DNA of 64,000 nt from Lichenostomus cassidix (GCA_008360975.2 CM039182.1:48868491-48932490); one strand, 5' to 3'. Shown: positions 12,601-23,495, numbered from the stretch's first letter. Notes: generated by a model not told the origin, from the sequence alone. Numbers and translations are program-made.

Positions 12601-15600
12601 CACACCTCTGAAGATTCTAACTTAGCACTCACTAACCTGCACTAAGTTTTTGGACAAGCAGGACTAAATCTGATGTGCCAATTTTCCCATTTGTTTTCAA
12701 GTGAGCTACACAGTCACTTTGTCATCGTGAGAATAGTAATTTATCTAGATAATCTCCCTTCTCTACATTTCTTTTCCAGAATTTTTCTAAAAATAAAATC
12801 TTGTACACTTAGACAACAACACTGAAAAGTTTAAAACATGAAAAAGGAAATGGTTGGTTTTAAAAATATATGGTTTTAAAGTTTCTGAAGTGCAGAAGTA
12901 CTTTACACTCTGGACTGCACCTCAAGTGTGATTTACTACAGTGAGAACAGCTGTTTAACAATATAGATTTTCCACAGACTCATCTGTTTATAGCACCTAT
13001 TAACTTAGTCAACATATTTCAGACTACGTGCCTTGCTGTGAACTCAGTCACTTTTCAAGCAGTCACAGTATCTGTCAGCCACCACTGTGATACAGACTTG
13101 GGATCCAGGGGAAGGTGGGAAGCAAACAGTTCAGCACCACAGCAAGAGCAAGAACTCTCAAGTCACATCCCTGCATCTTTTTCCCACAGAAGTCTCAGGC
13201 CTTTTACACTGAATTTCTATTTGGAGACTCCTCTTAGAAGCCAAGAGAAATTCTGCTCCCTTGGTTACTGATAGCTTTGCTTTACATTAAGAATACTCAC
13301 CACCACTTCTGATCTCCTTTTGTTAAATTTCTTTCTATCAAGATCTGCTTTAAAGCTTCAAAATAACCCTTATCCCATTGCTTGTTAACTGAGCATTACT
13401 CACATCTCAGTTAAGAATTTCTTTGATATTTGACATAGACTGCTGTATAAATCTCTGGCCATCTACCTCACAGATTATTTAGACTAGTATGTAATTAACT
13501 TCCAGACCAGCAAGCTTCCTCAAGCTGCAGTAACATCACATTTATTCAAATTCAAATGTTATGGTTACTGATTTTTTTCTCACAATTATTACAAATCTCT
13601 GGCGATTCACAGACTAGAAATTATAACTAAACAGCCTGAACTTCATATGAAACAGATTCAATCCTCATTAGATGTTAGCCCCAAAGGAGAAAGAATGAAC
13701 CAAATTCTGCGGAAAAAACAAAATAAAAAAACCCCAAAAAAACAACAGAGCATCTTCAGCACAGTCTCCAATTACCCAGGATTTCTTACAACAGCTGGAA
13801 CAGAAAGTAAGGATCACCTGACTATGCACAGCTACGTGGTGTCTTGTTACACACATAGTTCACACAAGCACAACTGTTAGCATGTGCATTCAGAACACAG
13901 AAAACAGCAAAGACTGCCAGAGCTGCTAACAGAGAGCTACATAAAGGAGGCAAAAACTTTAATAAAAATAAAAAGTAAGACTCAAAGATTTTTTTCAGGC
14001 TTTGTCTGGAGCTTCAAAATGGCAGTAGTCATCTTGCAATGCTAATCATGATGAACACTTAGGTATAAATAGAAATACTAAAGGATGATGACACATGACT
14101 GAACAGCTCCTCACTTACTCCAAAGGATTTAGTCTTACTCCTCTATTGGCAAGTGTTCCACATTGATTTCATGACCCTGAATTTGCAGTGCAGAATTGTC
14201 CCTATATGACTAAACCAAATCAGATCCAAACTCCTTGTGTTTGCAGGAAACAATTTTTTTTTTTCTTTCCAAGTGTTCAAATTTGCATGAAAGTATTTTA
14301 AAAAGAAGTGATAGAAGAGTAATTTCACAGCACAGGCAAATAATTCTATTCTCTTGAACAAAATGTCGTATCAAGACTAGGTGACTGAAGCCAGCTACCA
14401 TCACTCCCCTTCTGGAGGGGACTCGCTCACTCACAAGCACAATTCATAATGATCTTGCTCATTTAGAACAGAAAGAGCTGGATTACCCAAAATCTACTGA
14501 ACACCTTTGATTAGTATCAATTGGGGCTGTTCCCAGAAAAAGTATGAGAAGCAGACAGTACAACTACTATCAGACTACACATCTATTTGTGCCTCTGGAA
14601 ATGTATAATTAAATCTCAATTTTACAAAAATTACTTGCATGGTGCTTATTTGTTCATTACCAACGCTGAAGTGATTAATTCATTACTAATACAGGTGAAC
14701 TCATTAAAAGCTATGTTGAGAATGCTAGAAATACTCTTATCAATTCACCTATACAAAAGTATTCTCAAAGTTTAGTATCATTAATAATTGATTTTTTGGT
14801 ACATTCACATACCCAATTTGGCAGATCCTCCAAAAAGTGATCCTTTATCGAAAGCATCTTTCCACGTAAATGTTACACAGACCTGAAAGTTGTGAAAAAG
14901 AAAGATCGTTACCTTCAAAATCAAATACAAAATCTTCTTAAAATATCCCAGATTTTATCTTGTATTATTATTATTAACTTATATTCTAATAGCATAAAAC
15001 CTTTCATTCACTTGTAACATTACAAACATCCTGGAAGTTTCAGGGAATCAAGAGTTATTCAAAACAAAAATTATCCTACCTTTTTTTCCTTGTTAGCTTG
15101 CTCAAAACATTTCAAGTAGACAAGACAGTAATTCTCAGAATTACCTTTCAGATCTGTTCATATTCCGAGCATCAGATAAATTTGTTTTCAAACCAAGATA
15201 TTCCTCTCCCAGTAAGTCTGATCAGTTGGTATAATCACAATTTAAGAAAACCATCCAACCAGGCAGTCTGCAGCGTGCCAAATTACCAGTGTATGTGAAT
15301 CTGTTGTGCAATACCAAAATCCACTCATTGTTATGAGTGAATTCAATAGCAGCATTATTAGGAAATGCCCTCAGGAAAAGAGTGCAGGTAAAAACAGTGT
15401 GTTTTATTTATACTTCCAGCACATACTTCATAGGCAATGCAAATACTTCATAAAATCTGCTTTCATGTTCCACAGTTTGATTCCTTATTCAGCTGATCAA
15501 CTAATTGCAAGCAACTGGTATCAAACCAGAAAAGATGGCAAACTTCCTCAGTCTAAAGTACTCAGGGAGAACTACTACAGAAAGTGCAACAGTACTGCTT

Positions 15601-18600
15601 GACAGTCCTCTAGTAGCAGTGCTAATGCAGGATGTTCTGGTCCCCAGCTGCATTGCTGCTTCCACTGACTACATCTTCCCTTGAGTGGAACAGTTTACAG
15701 ATATGCAGATCTCTCTAAGTTTTCCAGTTTTCTTTGTCCCAGGGTTTGTAGGTTACTCTATCAAAACATTTGCTCACTGAAAACAAAAGTGCACTTCTTG
15801 GCTACAAGTGAAAGCATCTACATGCAAAACTCATGAAGAAATTAGAAACAGATTAAAATTATTTCCCTTACTTATAACCTGTAACACTGAAAGGAAATTT
15901 TCCTTTTAATCATAACATCATTTAAATATGATTTGATGAGTAGAGAAATATAAATTATGTTATATTTGTAAACACATTGAAAGAAAACCCAAAATACAGG
16001 AGCCTACAGATCTATTCCTGTGTCCACCTGAAGAAGCCTTCAATAGATAGAAGTTAAGCTAAATTTCTCTGTAGATACATGATTATTAAAAAAAAGGTAG
16101 GAAAAGAAACCCCAAACCCTAATGAATGCCATACCTGTATAAAAACTGCATCATGCAGAGGCAGGAATAAAGTGATAAACTCTTAAATGGATTATTCTGT
16201 TAACTGTTGAGAATGAAACATCTGTCCTGCTTTAAAAAGCAAAGATCATATTCTATCCATTTCTACAGGTTTTCCCATAGAAATCATGATTTTAAAAGCC
16301 TTTAGAACATAGTACGAAACAGACTTCCTGGAAAGCAGAGTTGAAGAGGAATCAGCACAGCCCAACTCTTTCTGCCCTAGACCACAGTGATCACTAGCCA
16401 AAACCAAAATGTTTCTCAATCTGTAAAACAAAGGCAACTGCGGCCACTAGAGGTGAAGCTTCAGCACAGACTGTGTGTGAGCACTGACTAGAAACTAAAC
16501 AGAGATTAGGAAAATAAGGCTCAAAGAGATTAGATGTCTTGTTCAATAAAAGTACTTGTTAGAGGATTAGTTACAAGCTTGGAAGTCATACACTGTTAGT
16601 GCCATGATTCAGTTTACTGGTTTGGTAGGTCTTCTTACCTGATTTTCAGAGAATGGAAACTTTGGTTCAATTGAACACAGCTGATCATAGTATCTACAAA
16701 AAAAAAAAAAAAAAAGAGAAAAGGAACACACAGCTATTAGATAAATTAAATTAATGGTGTTGGTTTATTAGACTGGAATGTAAGGTAGAGAAAAGGGCAC
16801 AAAAATCCTACACACAAGTTGAGAAGCTCATTTGTAGCAATGGAGGATTTGCAGGACAGACAGAATTTCTGTCTGAAGAGATTTTTTCAGTAGAGGAACA
16901 AGTTCAACAGGAGTCAGATTTTCACAGATAACATGGGAACCCTGTCTCAGTCAGAACTAAAACAGTATCACAGACAAAGCCCACCCAGATATCACCACCT
17001 GATGGATGGTGGATTAGAACAGTATCATGCAAAGGAGTCCCTGTATACATATAGGCAGACATTGAGTACATTAAGTCATGCTGCAAAAGTTAATTAATTA
17101 CAGCATTTAACATATTATTAACATGATACACTGTACTCTCTTGATCTGAACATTATAACCCAATTTCAATGTCTTTGAAATAGATGCCATTTGCCTAGCA
17201 CAGTACCAATTGGAGAGACTACTCCTTGATAAAAGTTTTAAGTTGTAAACTTAATTTTCATTGGAATATATTCTACCAGTCACAGTGAATTAAAATCACA
17301 ATTTCTCTGTGCCAGTATTTTGTCTAGTCACAGAGGAAAATGTTTAGGAAAGGACGCCAAAAAGATAATATAGTGAGTATAGCACAGTACCTCACAATCT
17401 ATCCAGGCAACAGTAAGGAATCCAGAATTTTCCTGAGGGGTGTCCTACACCTGCACCACTTGTTAAACATGACAGGCTGGATGCAGAATATGAAACCTTT
17501 AAACTGCTAAGAACACATAACATGTGAAGCCTGTTTCCTATTCTTCCTGTTCATAACATTGTTCCCGGCTCCTTACATTAATAAATACTCATAACATCAG
17601 AGCATGAGACTCATGTACAACACCTGTGTTGTACAGGCAACAACCATTTGTTTAAAAGCCCAATAAGAATTTCCAAAACTCATATACAACAAAAATAGTG
17701 TTACTGTATTCTTCAGTTAATTCTATCTGCTGATGCATATAAGACTACAGGTTTCTGACTTCAACTGAACCACTGCAATTTAAGACACAATATACTAAGC
17801 CATATCAAAAACTAAAATAATCTGCAATGGCAACAGGACTGCCACTAATAACTGAATTGAAAGAAATTGCTTGTAAGTTAAAAAAAAGGTCTGCAGATAT
17901 TTACTATGATGGCAGTTTAATCAAGATTAAACAATTTACCAAGTATGTGAAGGGTATAGTTAAAAATAATAACTAGCCCTGAAAATCACTGCAACCTATA
18001 TATTTAAATATACTTCCTTCATTGCCTTCGTCTGGTCTCAACACACTTGTTTTCACACAGTATCACAAAGAAAAGGAGACTTTGCATGCTGTCTGCTCTT
18101 GCCTCAATTTAATTTGTTAACCAAAAGCCACTAAAGCCAAGCTGTCTTCCCACATTCCACGATTACACTGCCCTGATCTACCGTGAGGATGGAGTAAAGG
18201 AGCAAAGCTTGTCCAATGTCCTTGCAAAGCCGGGTGTGCCCAAGCCTTGGCTCCCTGCAAACAGACTATTCTTTGTCTGTCAGCATAACCACAGACAAAA
18301 TAAGCCAGAGAGGTGTGTACTCCTCCTAAATAGGGCTTTTTTCAGTTGGTTAAACAAGTTCAGAATTTATGTTATTATTTTCCTTATTATTTTAAGCACG
18401 TGATGTCATTTCTTATTTGAGAACTTGAAATTCTACTCAAGATTTAAGAACCCTTTAAAACACTGCAGACTAAAAAAAAAACCCAGAACACAAACATGTC
18501 AAGTTCTTTAGTTTTATAAATATATATGGCATAAATGTAACAGCATGCATAAACTAAACATATAAAAATGGTAAATGAAGACGTTAACCACAGAACAGCA

Positions 18601-21600
18601 CAAAACTAGCAGTACAAAACGAGAAAATAACTCCAGAAAGAAAAGCCACAATGGGTGTGCAAGTCAGTTACACACAAAACATGAGGATAACCACGAAGGT
18701 GTCATTTAAAACTAAATTTACAGTAATTTAACTATCAAGATACAAAGAACACAAGGCATAACACAAGATAAGCGTTGTGTTTGGCTGTGCCAGTGAGAAA
18801 CTACAACTACAGCAGTTAAAGGGGGACAGATGTTAGTAACACAGATCCAGTGCTCAAAATACAGTAATCTCTCATCAAAACAGGCATTATACACTCCTAA
18901 ATGCTAGCAAAAAATGAGTAGGAAGTCAAGGTTTAAATTAGAATTTAACCAAAACACATGTATTGCATTAAGAAACTCAAATACTGTTCCTCCTCCAAAG
19001 AATCATAAAGAAAAATCTCCTGCAAAAGAACATCAAAAAGAGCAAAGATCTGTCTTTGTTCTTCAAGATAAGAACCAGAGTCCTGAACTCACAGCTGGAA
19101 ACCATAACTGCAACTTTCAGCCCTAAGAGAACTTGAGCATTCAAAATAAAACTATTGACTGCTCCTCACTTCCCTTCTTTCTCCCGTTTTTCTTTTTTAA
19201 AAGCAACTGTGGGAGTTGTTAGCAAAATTAAACCAATTAAACTTGCACCAGTATTCCATGTCTCCAGAAAAAGGAAATTAAGTCCAGGCTATCTTTAATA
19301 TTGAAGGAAGCAAAGAATCCCTTGAAGCTATAATTATACTCAGAACTAAAAAAAAAAAAAGAAAAACACCACTAAATCAAATCTGCTATGACAGAATTTA
19401 AGGGGAAACATCTGTACCAAGCTCACCTACATCACCTTCAGAACACTCAGATTCTCACAAAACAAAGAAAGCTTGGAAGCAGGCTGAGGTCTTACCCAGT
19501 TACCCAGTGAAAAGAGGCAGTCTATCTCAAATGCTTCTCCAAGAGAAGCATTTGCATTCAGCATCTGAACCACAGCACACCACCCATTCTCAAGCTTTAC
19601 TGGTCAATCCTTGTCTAAGAAATGCAGCTGCAACCCACTTAATTTCTTCCACAAAATAAAAAGTCAGTAGTGACTACTCAGCAAAACAAGGCTTCTAGAA
19701 ATTACAAAACCATGGTCAAATCCTAGATTAGTCAGCAGAAGACTAAGCCTCATTTCTTAACAGTTAAATGGTCTACAATGCTCTACTAGGTATTATGGTC
19801 TATAAAAAGCCACAAGGAAGTAGAAGTATGCAAACAATAGACATGTTCTAATTAGTTCTTCTAACCTCACTTCACCAACAAACCAGCTTTAAACTCCAAT
19901 GTCAGTGAAATTAAACATTAAAACTGAGTATTGCTCTTAAATACCATCAAGAAAACCCTGAAAGTTGGAGAGGCAAGGAAATTTTCAGAGGAAGCACAGG
20001 GCATTTAGGCACTTGTGTATCTTAGCTGGATACTTCTAACTTCTGGATGTGCAGACAGTTTGACTTTTTAAAACAACTGTTCTTTACAGAATAATTAAAA
20101 GAGTATGTCAGAATACTCTTACAGAGCAAGAGAAAACTTATTTTCTAGCAACTGTAACAAATATAAATGTTCAGACACAGACAAAACATTAATAACTTTT
20201 TAGAAATCAGGAAAAACATATCTGATTGTTTTATTTTCTCTAACTCACAGTTAATTCAGACCTTCATCTAATCTCACTTCCACTACAAAAGAAACAAATA
20301 TTATCAAGCAATACAATTAAAAATGAAGATGTTTTAAAAGAGAAACTTCCGCATCGGAGGGATATCACTTCATGTTTACCTCAGTTCAGAGCTACAATCA
20401 ACAGCTCCAGTCCACTGCAACAGCATCTGGGCCAGCTAAACTCATCTGCTGATCACTGATCGCCAGCAGAGAGAACAGATCGCTGCATATGGAATTGACT
20501 CAAAGCTGGTAATTATGCAATTGCAAGTGGTTCCCCTTTATTACATGAATTTATCCGTAGTATAATCATCTGCTGGCACTGAAAGAGGGAAGTTCTGCTC
20601 AGCCTCTTGGCTTTCTGCAACCCTATTTATTTTGCACTAGCTCTGATGTTCATTGACCCTCCACTGAACTGATTCAAGTTGCTCAGAATGCCATGTATAC
20701 ACTCTGCCTTCCAGAAAAGGCGTAAGATCAGAATTGGAAAGTGGGATGCCTTCTTTAGGTGCTGTAGAGCAACTGTTAGACAGGGTGAAGTCACACCATG
20801 TGGCTGGGCCAAACAGGGATTTCAAGCAGAATCTAACCTGACTGGCACCTTCAGAAAAGGAAGCTCAATTCCAGCATGCCAGGGAACACAACAGTATGCT
20901 TTCCAATTTGGCTGGCAAAGTCCCTCTCTCAGTTCATAGATGCTCACAAATTCCCTGACCTTCAAAGGCATAAACAGAAGTACCTTCAGAAACATACACA
21001 GTCATAGACAGAAATAGAACAGGGAACTTCAAAGCTACTGTAAAACACAATCAGTAGAATCAGAGCTTTTACGGCCCAAATACCCAGTGAAGGCTTGATA
21101 AGCTCAAAAACCATCAGCAATTTATTTCACAAAACTTGCCTTCTTTTAAACAAGGCACTTGTTAGGTGTGTTGTGAACATCTCCAGAGAGGGATACTCCT
21201 CGTCCTCCCTAGGCAACTTGCTCCCCTGCTCTGTCACCCTCAACGTAAACAACTTGTTCCTAACGTTGAGGTAGAACTTCTTGTGTTTCTGTTCCTCATC
21301 CTGTCACTGGGCATCACTGCAGAAGGGACCAGCATCATCCTCTTAAAACTCGCCTTTGAGATATTTATGTGCATTAATACGATCCTTTCCAGTCTTCTCC
21401 AGATTAAAGAGGCCCAGTTCCTCATAAGAGAGATACTTCAGATCCCTAATCCTCTCTGTGGCCCTCCTCTGGACCCTCTCCAGTAGCTCCTTTTCTTTCT
21501 TCTCAATACTGCAATCCATAAATGCTCTAGAGGGATAGGACAGCGGAGCTGTTAGTCTTAATGCAGGCTTTATGCAGTTTAGCACACAGAAAACACATCT

Positions 21601-22691
21601 AATCTAACCTATGGTAACTCCAGCACCACAGAGGCCCCACTAAACCTTCTGAAAGCAAACTGTTTTAAATACAAAAAAAGAAAGGATGACACTTTGCAAA
21701 TACATTAAGAAGCTGCTAAACATAGAAAACAAAAGGATATCATGTCAGCAACAAAATACAAAAACAAACCCACACACAAAACTGAAAAGGAAATGAAAAG
21801 AAAGCCGTAATAGAAAAAGGTGACACTGAAAAGAAACACCAGTTCTCTCAGGAAAGCAACATGGTTTGTCATGGGTACAAATTGGAAGAAGGGATATTTA
21901 CATTCAAGGAAACTTTTTACTGTGAGGGAGGGGAGGCACTGGGACAGGGCCTTGCCTAGGGAGGTTGTGGATGCCCCAACCCTGACACTGTTCAAGGCCA
22001 GGGCGGATAAGGCCTTGAGCAACCTGGTCTAGGGGGAGGTGTCCCTGTCCGTGGCAGGGGGGCTGGGACTACATGATCTTTAAGCTATCTCCCAAACCCT
22101 TAAAGTTCCGTGGTTTTACAGTTTCTACGTACACCTAGGAGTTACTGGCACGACACTAACACCGGAAAGGGGATGTCGATGAGGACAAGGCCTCCCCCTC
22201 CCTGCGGTGCTACCATGTGACATCCCACGACATCCGAGCGACGCGGCGGGGACTCCGGCATGCTGCAGGACACCCAAGCAGGTGCTGCATCCCACAGGCC
22301 GCCGGAGCCGGCCCGGCAGCCCCGGCCGCTTCCTGCGGCAGCAGAGGCCGCCCACACCTGGGCCCGCCCGCACCTGGCTGCCGCTCCGCCACGCCCAGGG
22401 CCCGGAGCAGCCGCCGGGCCCCGCAGGGCAGCAGGGCTGGGGGAGATGGAGGACGGGGGGGATGGCGAGGGTGAGGGGCTCCTACCTGAGGAGTGTCTCC
22501 AGCGCGCTCTCGTGCTTGTCGAGCGGACGGCCGAGCGCGCTCTTGCGGAGCCTGCTGAGCTCCTCGGCGGCGCGGCAGTGCTCGGCCTGCGCCTCGGCGC
22601 CCGGGTAGCTCTGCTGGATGAACTTGCACAGCGGCTTGGCCAGGTCCACCTCCGAGGCCTTCTTCAGCTGCACCGAGATGAAGTTCGTCAT
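437..22691 (-). CDS. PDCD6IP: PDCD6IP / ALIX, coding exons 1-13 (3' part of the gene off the window)
   Basis: Bro1-domain adaptor of the ESCRT pathway. It links ESCRT-I and ESCRT-III (CHMP4) in endosomal sorting, cytokinetic abscission, exosome formation and membrane repair, and acts in the cytosol and on endosomes. Thirteen coding exons join in one open frame on the minus strand (206, 55, 70, 128, 154, 101, 117, 223, 124, 178, 112, 170 and 249 nt; 1,887 nt, 629 codons), all with GT-AG junctions. Residues 1 to about 357 are the Bro1 domain and about 361 onward the V domain. The isoleucine matching the human CHMP4-contact Ile212 sits in KDGIIAKL (residue 211), and the Src-site tyrosine matching human Tyr319 in DNDFIYHDR (residue 318). 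The protein is one residue shorter than human in exon 1. The rest of the V domain and the proline-rich tail are beyond position 1. Family assignment rests on long near-identical stretches recalled from human ALIX and is very secure. Confidence 0.98.
1349..1518 (-). CDS. PDCD6IP: PDCD6IP coding exon 12 (residues 490-546)
   Basis: A 170-nt exon starting EGANYHNILSKAMQADGQVK and ending ANPAKTLQGNE. V domain. Acceptor CCCCCAG, donor GTAAAG, phase 0. The first dozen residues differ more from the human protein, as I recall it, than any other exon here. Confidence 0.97.
2301..2412 (-). CDS. PDCD6IP: PDCD6IP coding exon 11 (residues 453-490)
   Basis: A 112-nt exon beginning SLRLLDEEENTDNDLRTKFK and ending LYKPLRA. 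V domain. Acceptor TTGCAG, donor GTAAGG, phase 1. Confidence 0.97.
2820..2997 (-). CDS. PDCD6IP: PDCD6IP coding exon 10 (residues 393-452)
   Basis: A 178-nt exon beginning VLASLNLPAAIEDVSGDTVP and ending RNKEILDE, in the V-domain arms. Acceptor TTTTTCAG, donor GTAAGA, phase 0. Confidence 0.97.
3698..3821 (-). CDS. PDCD6IP: PDCD6IP coding exon 9 (residues 352-393)
   Basis: A 124-nt exon starting DLFEKMVPLQVQQSVSVYNQ and ending REATNLANG. It spans the Bro1-to-V-domain boundary and the first V-domain helix. Acceptor TTGCAG, donor GTAAAT, phase 2. Confidence 0.97.
4568..4790 (-). CDS. PDCD6IP: PDCD6IP coding exon 8 (residues 278-352)
   Basis: A 223-nt exon from HAADLVKTVASRYDEYINVK to SQKFT. 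It includes FIYHDRVPDL, holding the tyrosine that matches human Tyr319, a Src phosphorylation site. Acceptor TTTTTAG, donor GTAAGC, phase 1. End of the Bro1 domain. Confidence 0.97.
5536..5652 (-). CDS. PDCD6IP: PDCD6IP coding exon 7 (residues 239-277)
   Basis: A 117-nt exon encoding EVFPVLAAKHCIMQANAEYH and continuing to EEIGRLQ. Acceptor TTCCAG. The donor is GTGGGT, the weakest of the donors in this gene. Phase 0. Bro1 domain. Confidence 0.97.
5653..7355 (-). other. PDCD6IP: PDCD6IP intron 6
   Basis: A 1,703-bp intron, AT-rich. It contains an exact 21-bp tandem duplication at 6,057-6,098 but no transposon I can identify. Confidence 0.85.
6057..6098. repeat. 21-bp exact tandem duplication
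   Basis: Two identical adjacent copies of a 21-bp unit beginning AAATTTG, with a run of six T and ending TTAAAC, at 6,057-6,077 and 6,078-6,098. Both lie in PDCD6IP intron 6. Confidence 0.95.
7356..7456 (-). CDS. PDCD6IP: PDCD6IP coding exon 6 (residues 205-238)
   Basis: A 101-nt exon encoding DKMKDGIIAKLANQAADYYG and continuing to DTLPK. It carries the Ile equivalent to human Ile212, used in CHMP4 binding. Acceptor CTCAG, donor GTTAGT, phase 0. Confidence 0.97.
7457..10835 (-). other. PDCD6IP: PDCD6IP intron 5
   Basis: A 3,379-bp intron that hosts one solo LTR (9,965-10,226, opposite in orientation to the gene). The rest is unremarkable; an 89-codon open stretch at 7,590-7,859 on the plus strand has no recognisable product. 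Confidence 0.85.
9965..10226 (+). mobile_element. Solo LTR of an endogenous retrovirus, copy 1
   Basis: A 262-bp element starting TGTAGCTAGCAC and ending AACAGCGACA, flanked by a perfect 6-bp target-site duplication AATGAG (9,959-9,964 and 10,227-10,232). It carries CCAAT motifs, a TATATATA box at 10,133-10,140 and AATAAA at 10,156-10,161. TG...CA ends, promoter and poly(A) signals and the duplication together define an LTR. A 6-bp duplication fits class II (alpha/beta-like) elements. No internal viral region is present, so it is a solo LTR left by recombination. It lies in PDCD6IP intron 5, antisense to the gene. Confidence 0.9.
10836..10989 (-). CDS. PDCD6IP: PDCD6IP coding exon 5 (residues 154-205)
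   Basis: A 154-nt exon starting FASGAFQHIKDTVLSAL and ending LAQAQEVFFLKATR. Acceptor TTAG, donor GTATAT, phase 1. It encodes Bro1 helices, with PTVDISPDTVGTLSLIML intact. Confidence 0.97.
10990..14812 (-). other. PDCD6IP: PDCD6IP introns 3 and 4
   Basis: Intron 4 (10,990-11,571, 582 bp) and intron 3 (11,700-14,812, 3,113 bp) flank exon 4. Both are AT-rich with homopolymer A/T runs such as those near 13,725 and 14,253. No repeat family or RNA gene was recognised. Confidence 0.8.
11572..11699 (-). CDS. PDCD6IP: PDCD6IP coding exon 4 (residues 111-153)
   Basis: A 128-nt exon beginning ALASLGYEKTCVLFNCGALA and ending KAAAKHYQ. Acceptor CCTGCAG, donor GTACAG, phase 0. This is the conserved Bro1 core, including SQIAAEQNLDNDEG. 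Confidence 0.97.
14813..14882 (-). CDS. PDCD6IP: PDCD6IP coding exon 3 (residues 88-111)
   Basis: A 70-nt exon encoding VCVTFTWKDAFDKGSLFGG and SAKL. Acceptor CAG, donor GTATGT, phase 1. The WKDAFD segment is a hallmark of Bro1 domains. Confidence 0.97.
14883..16638 (-). other. PDCD6IP: PDCD6IP intron 2
   Basis: A 1,756-bp AT-rich intron. Nothing beyond ordinary splice signals was recognised. Confidence 0.8.
16639..16693 (-). CDS. PDCD6IP: PDCD6IP coding exon 2 (residues 69-87)
   Basis: A 55-nt exon encoding YYDQLCSIEPKFPFSENQ after completing the split Arg codon. The acceptor is preceded by an uninterrupted run of 18 T on the transcript strand, then GTAG. The donor is GTAAGA, phase 0. Bro1 domain. 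Confidence 0.97.
19528..19554. repeat. Perfect 12-bp inverted repeat with 3-nt loop
   Basis: Arms CAAATGCTTCTC and GAGAAGCATTTG are exact reverse complements separated by CAA. The hairpin lies within PDCD6IP intron 1 and would form in the transcript of either strand. Confidence 0.95.
21176..21520 (-). mobile_element. CR1 LINE fragment (antisense orientation)
   Basis: It matches, by recollection, the reverse complement of avian CR1 3' sequence: the CTCTGTCACCCTCAACGT, CATCCTGTCACTGGGCA and GGCCCTCCTCTGGACCC segments are in order. Edges are approximate. The element is 5'-truncated and degraded. Confidence 0.85.
21888..22122 (+). mobile_element. CR1 LINE 3' fragment
   Basis: It carries the characteristic CR1 3' segment in order, with AGGTTGTGGATGCCCCAA, TTGAGCAACCTGGTCTAG and a degraded GGGACTACATGATCTTTAA. 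It lies opposite to the fragment at about 21.2-21.5 kb, close to the PDCD6IP promoter. Confidence 0.88.
22486..22691 (-). CDS. PDCD6IP: PDCD6IP coding exon 1 (residues 1-69, start codon)
   Basis: The ATG is the complement of 22,689-22,691, and the protein begins MTNFISVQLKKASEVDL; human ALIX begins MATFISV. The start context has G at -3. The frame stays open upstream for more than 200 nt but has no in-frame ATG there, so this start is preferred. The exon ends after two bases of an Arg codon at donor GTAGGA (phase 2). It encodes the first helices of the Bro1 domain. Confidence 0.97.
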
Positions 22692-22789
22692 GGCCGACGC
22701 CGCTGCCGGGCGGGCAGAGCCGCCGCCGCCCCTCGCCGCAGCCTGGGGCTCCCCGTGCCGGACCGCCGCCGCCGCGCTTCCGGGAGCGC

Positions 22790-22801
22790 CGCGCACGCGC
22801 G
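22790..22801. promoter_or_regulatory. NRF1 consensus site in the PDCD6IP promoter
   Basis: CGCGCACGCGCG fits the known NRF1 consensus YGCGCAYGCGCR. It lies about 100 bp upstream of the start codon, beside an ETS-like site. Confidence 0.65.
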
Positions 22802-23217
22802 CGCCCTGCCCCGCCCCCCGCCCGCTGCGCTGTGCCGGCGCCGCCCCGGAGCGGGGGAGCGCGAGAGGCGCCTGAGGGGAGCGAGCGGCGGGAAGCGGGC
22901 AGGGACCCTCGGACGGTGCGCTCACCCTCAGCAGAACTGCACGCTGTTTACATATGGTAACAAAGAAAGGCTTCAGCGTTTCTGGTTCTACATTAAATAA
23001 CTTTCCTGTTAATTAGTATTCAAATCTTTATTTGCTAGTTCTGTCGGTCGCTTCTGGTGCTAATTAGTCCGCAGGCGCAGTTCTTGCCTCCATTTGCGTC
23101 TGAGATTTGCTCAGTTCTGCCGGCTCGACTCGTGGTGACTCTTGTCCGGACAGACCATCGTGGGGTTGTCTTCTCTCATCCTCAAGAGATTAGCCAAGCG
23201 GGCAGAACAGGCAGAAT

Positions 23218-23495
23218 GACAGGATCGTCAGGGTTGGAAGGGAGATCATCTAGTTCAACCCTCCTGCCGAGGCAGGGTCACCTAGAGTAGGTGACATAGG
23301 AACATGTCCAGGTGGGTTTGGAATGTCTCCGGAGGGAAGGCTCCATGACCACCCTGGGCAGCCTGGTCCAGTGCTCTGCCACCCTCAATGTGAAGAAATT
23401 CCTCCTCCTGTTGACGTGAGACTTCTTGTGTTTTAGTTTATAGCAATTACTTCTCATCCTGTCACTGTGCGCCGTGAAAAGGAGTTTGTCACCAC
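23218..23495 (-). mobile_element. CR1 LINE 3' fragment (antisense orientation)
   Basis: It reads as the reverse complement of a CR1 3' end: TCAGGGTTGGAAGGGAGATC, ATCTAGTTCAACCC, then GGGCAGCCTGGTCCAGTGC and TCATCCTGTCACTGTG. Just upstream of the PDCD6IP promoter. Confidence 0.88.

Larger units (their letters stand above)
16694..22485 (-). other. PDCD6IP: PDCD6IP intron 1
   Basis: A 5,792-bp intron, the longest in the gene. Its 3' end (low coordinates) has an 18-T tract at 16,698-16,715. It contains a perfect 12-bp hairpin at 19,528-19,554 and two CR1 fragments in opposite orientation at about 21.2-21.5 and 21.9-22.1 kb. Its first bases lie in the CpG island. Confidence 0.85.
22200..22930 (-). 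promoter_or_regulatory. PDCD6IP: PDCD6IP CpG-island promoter and first exon region
   Basis: A sharply GC- and CpG-rich block in otherwise AT-rich DNA, centred on coding exon 1. Upstream of the ATG are an ETS-like GCTTCCGG at 22,776-22,783, a full NRF1 consensus CGCGCACGCGCG at 22,790-22,801 and GC boxes at about 22,803-22,826. No TATA box was seen. The transcription start cannot be fixed from sequence. Confidence 0.8.

Noticed and set aside
22692..22925. In-frame upstream extension of PDCD6IP exon 1
   Set aside because: The frame is open, but there is no in-frame ATG, and the protein start aligns with the known ALIX N-terminus.
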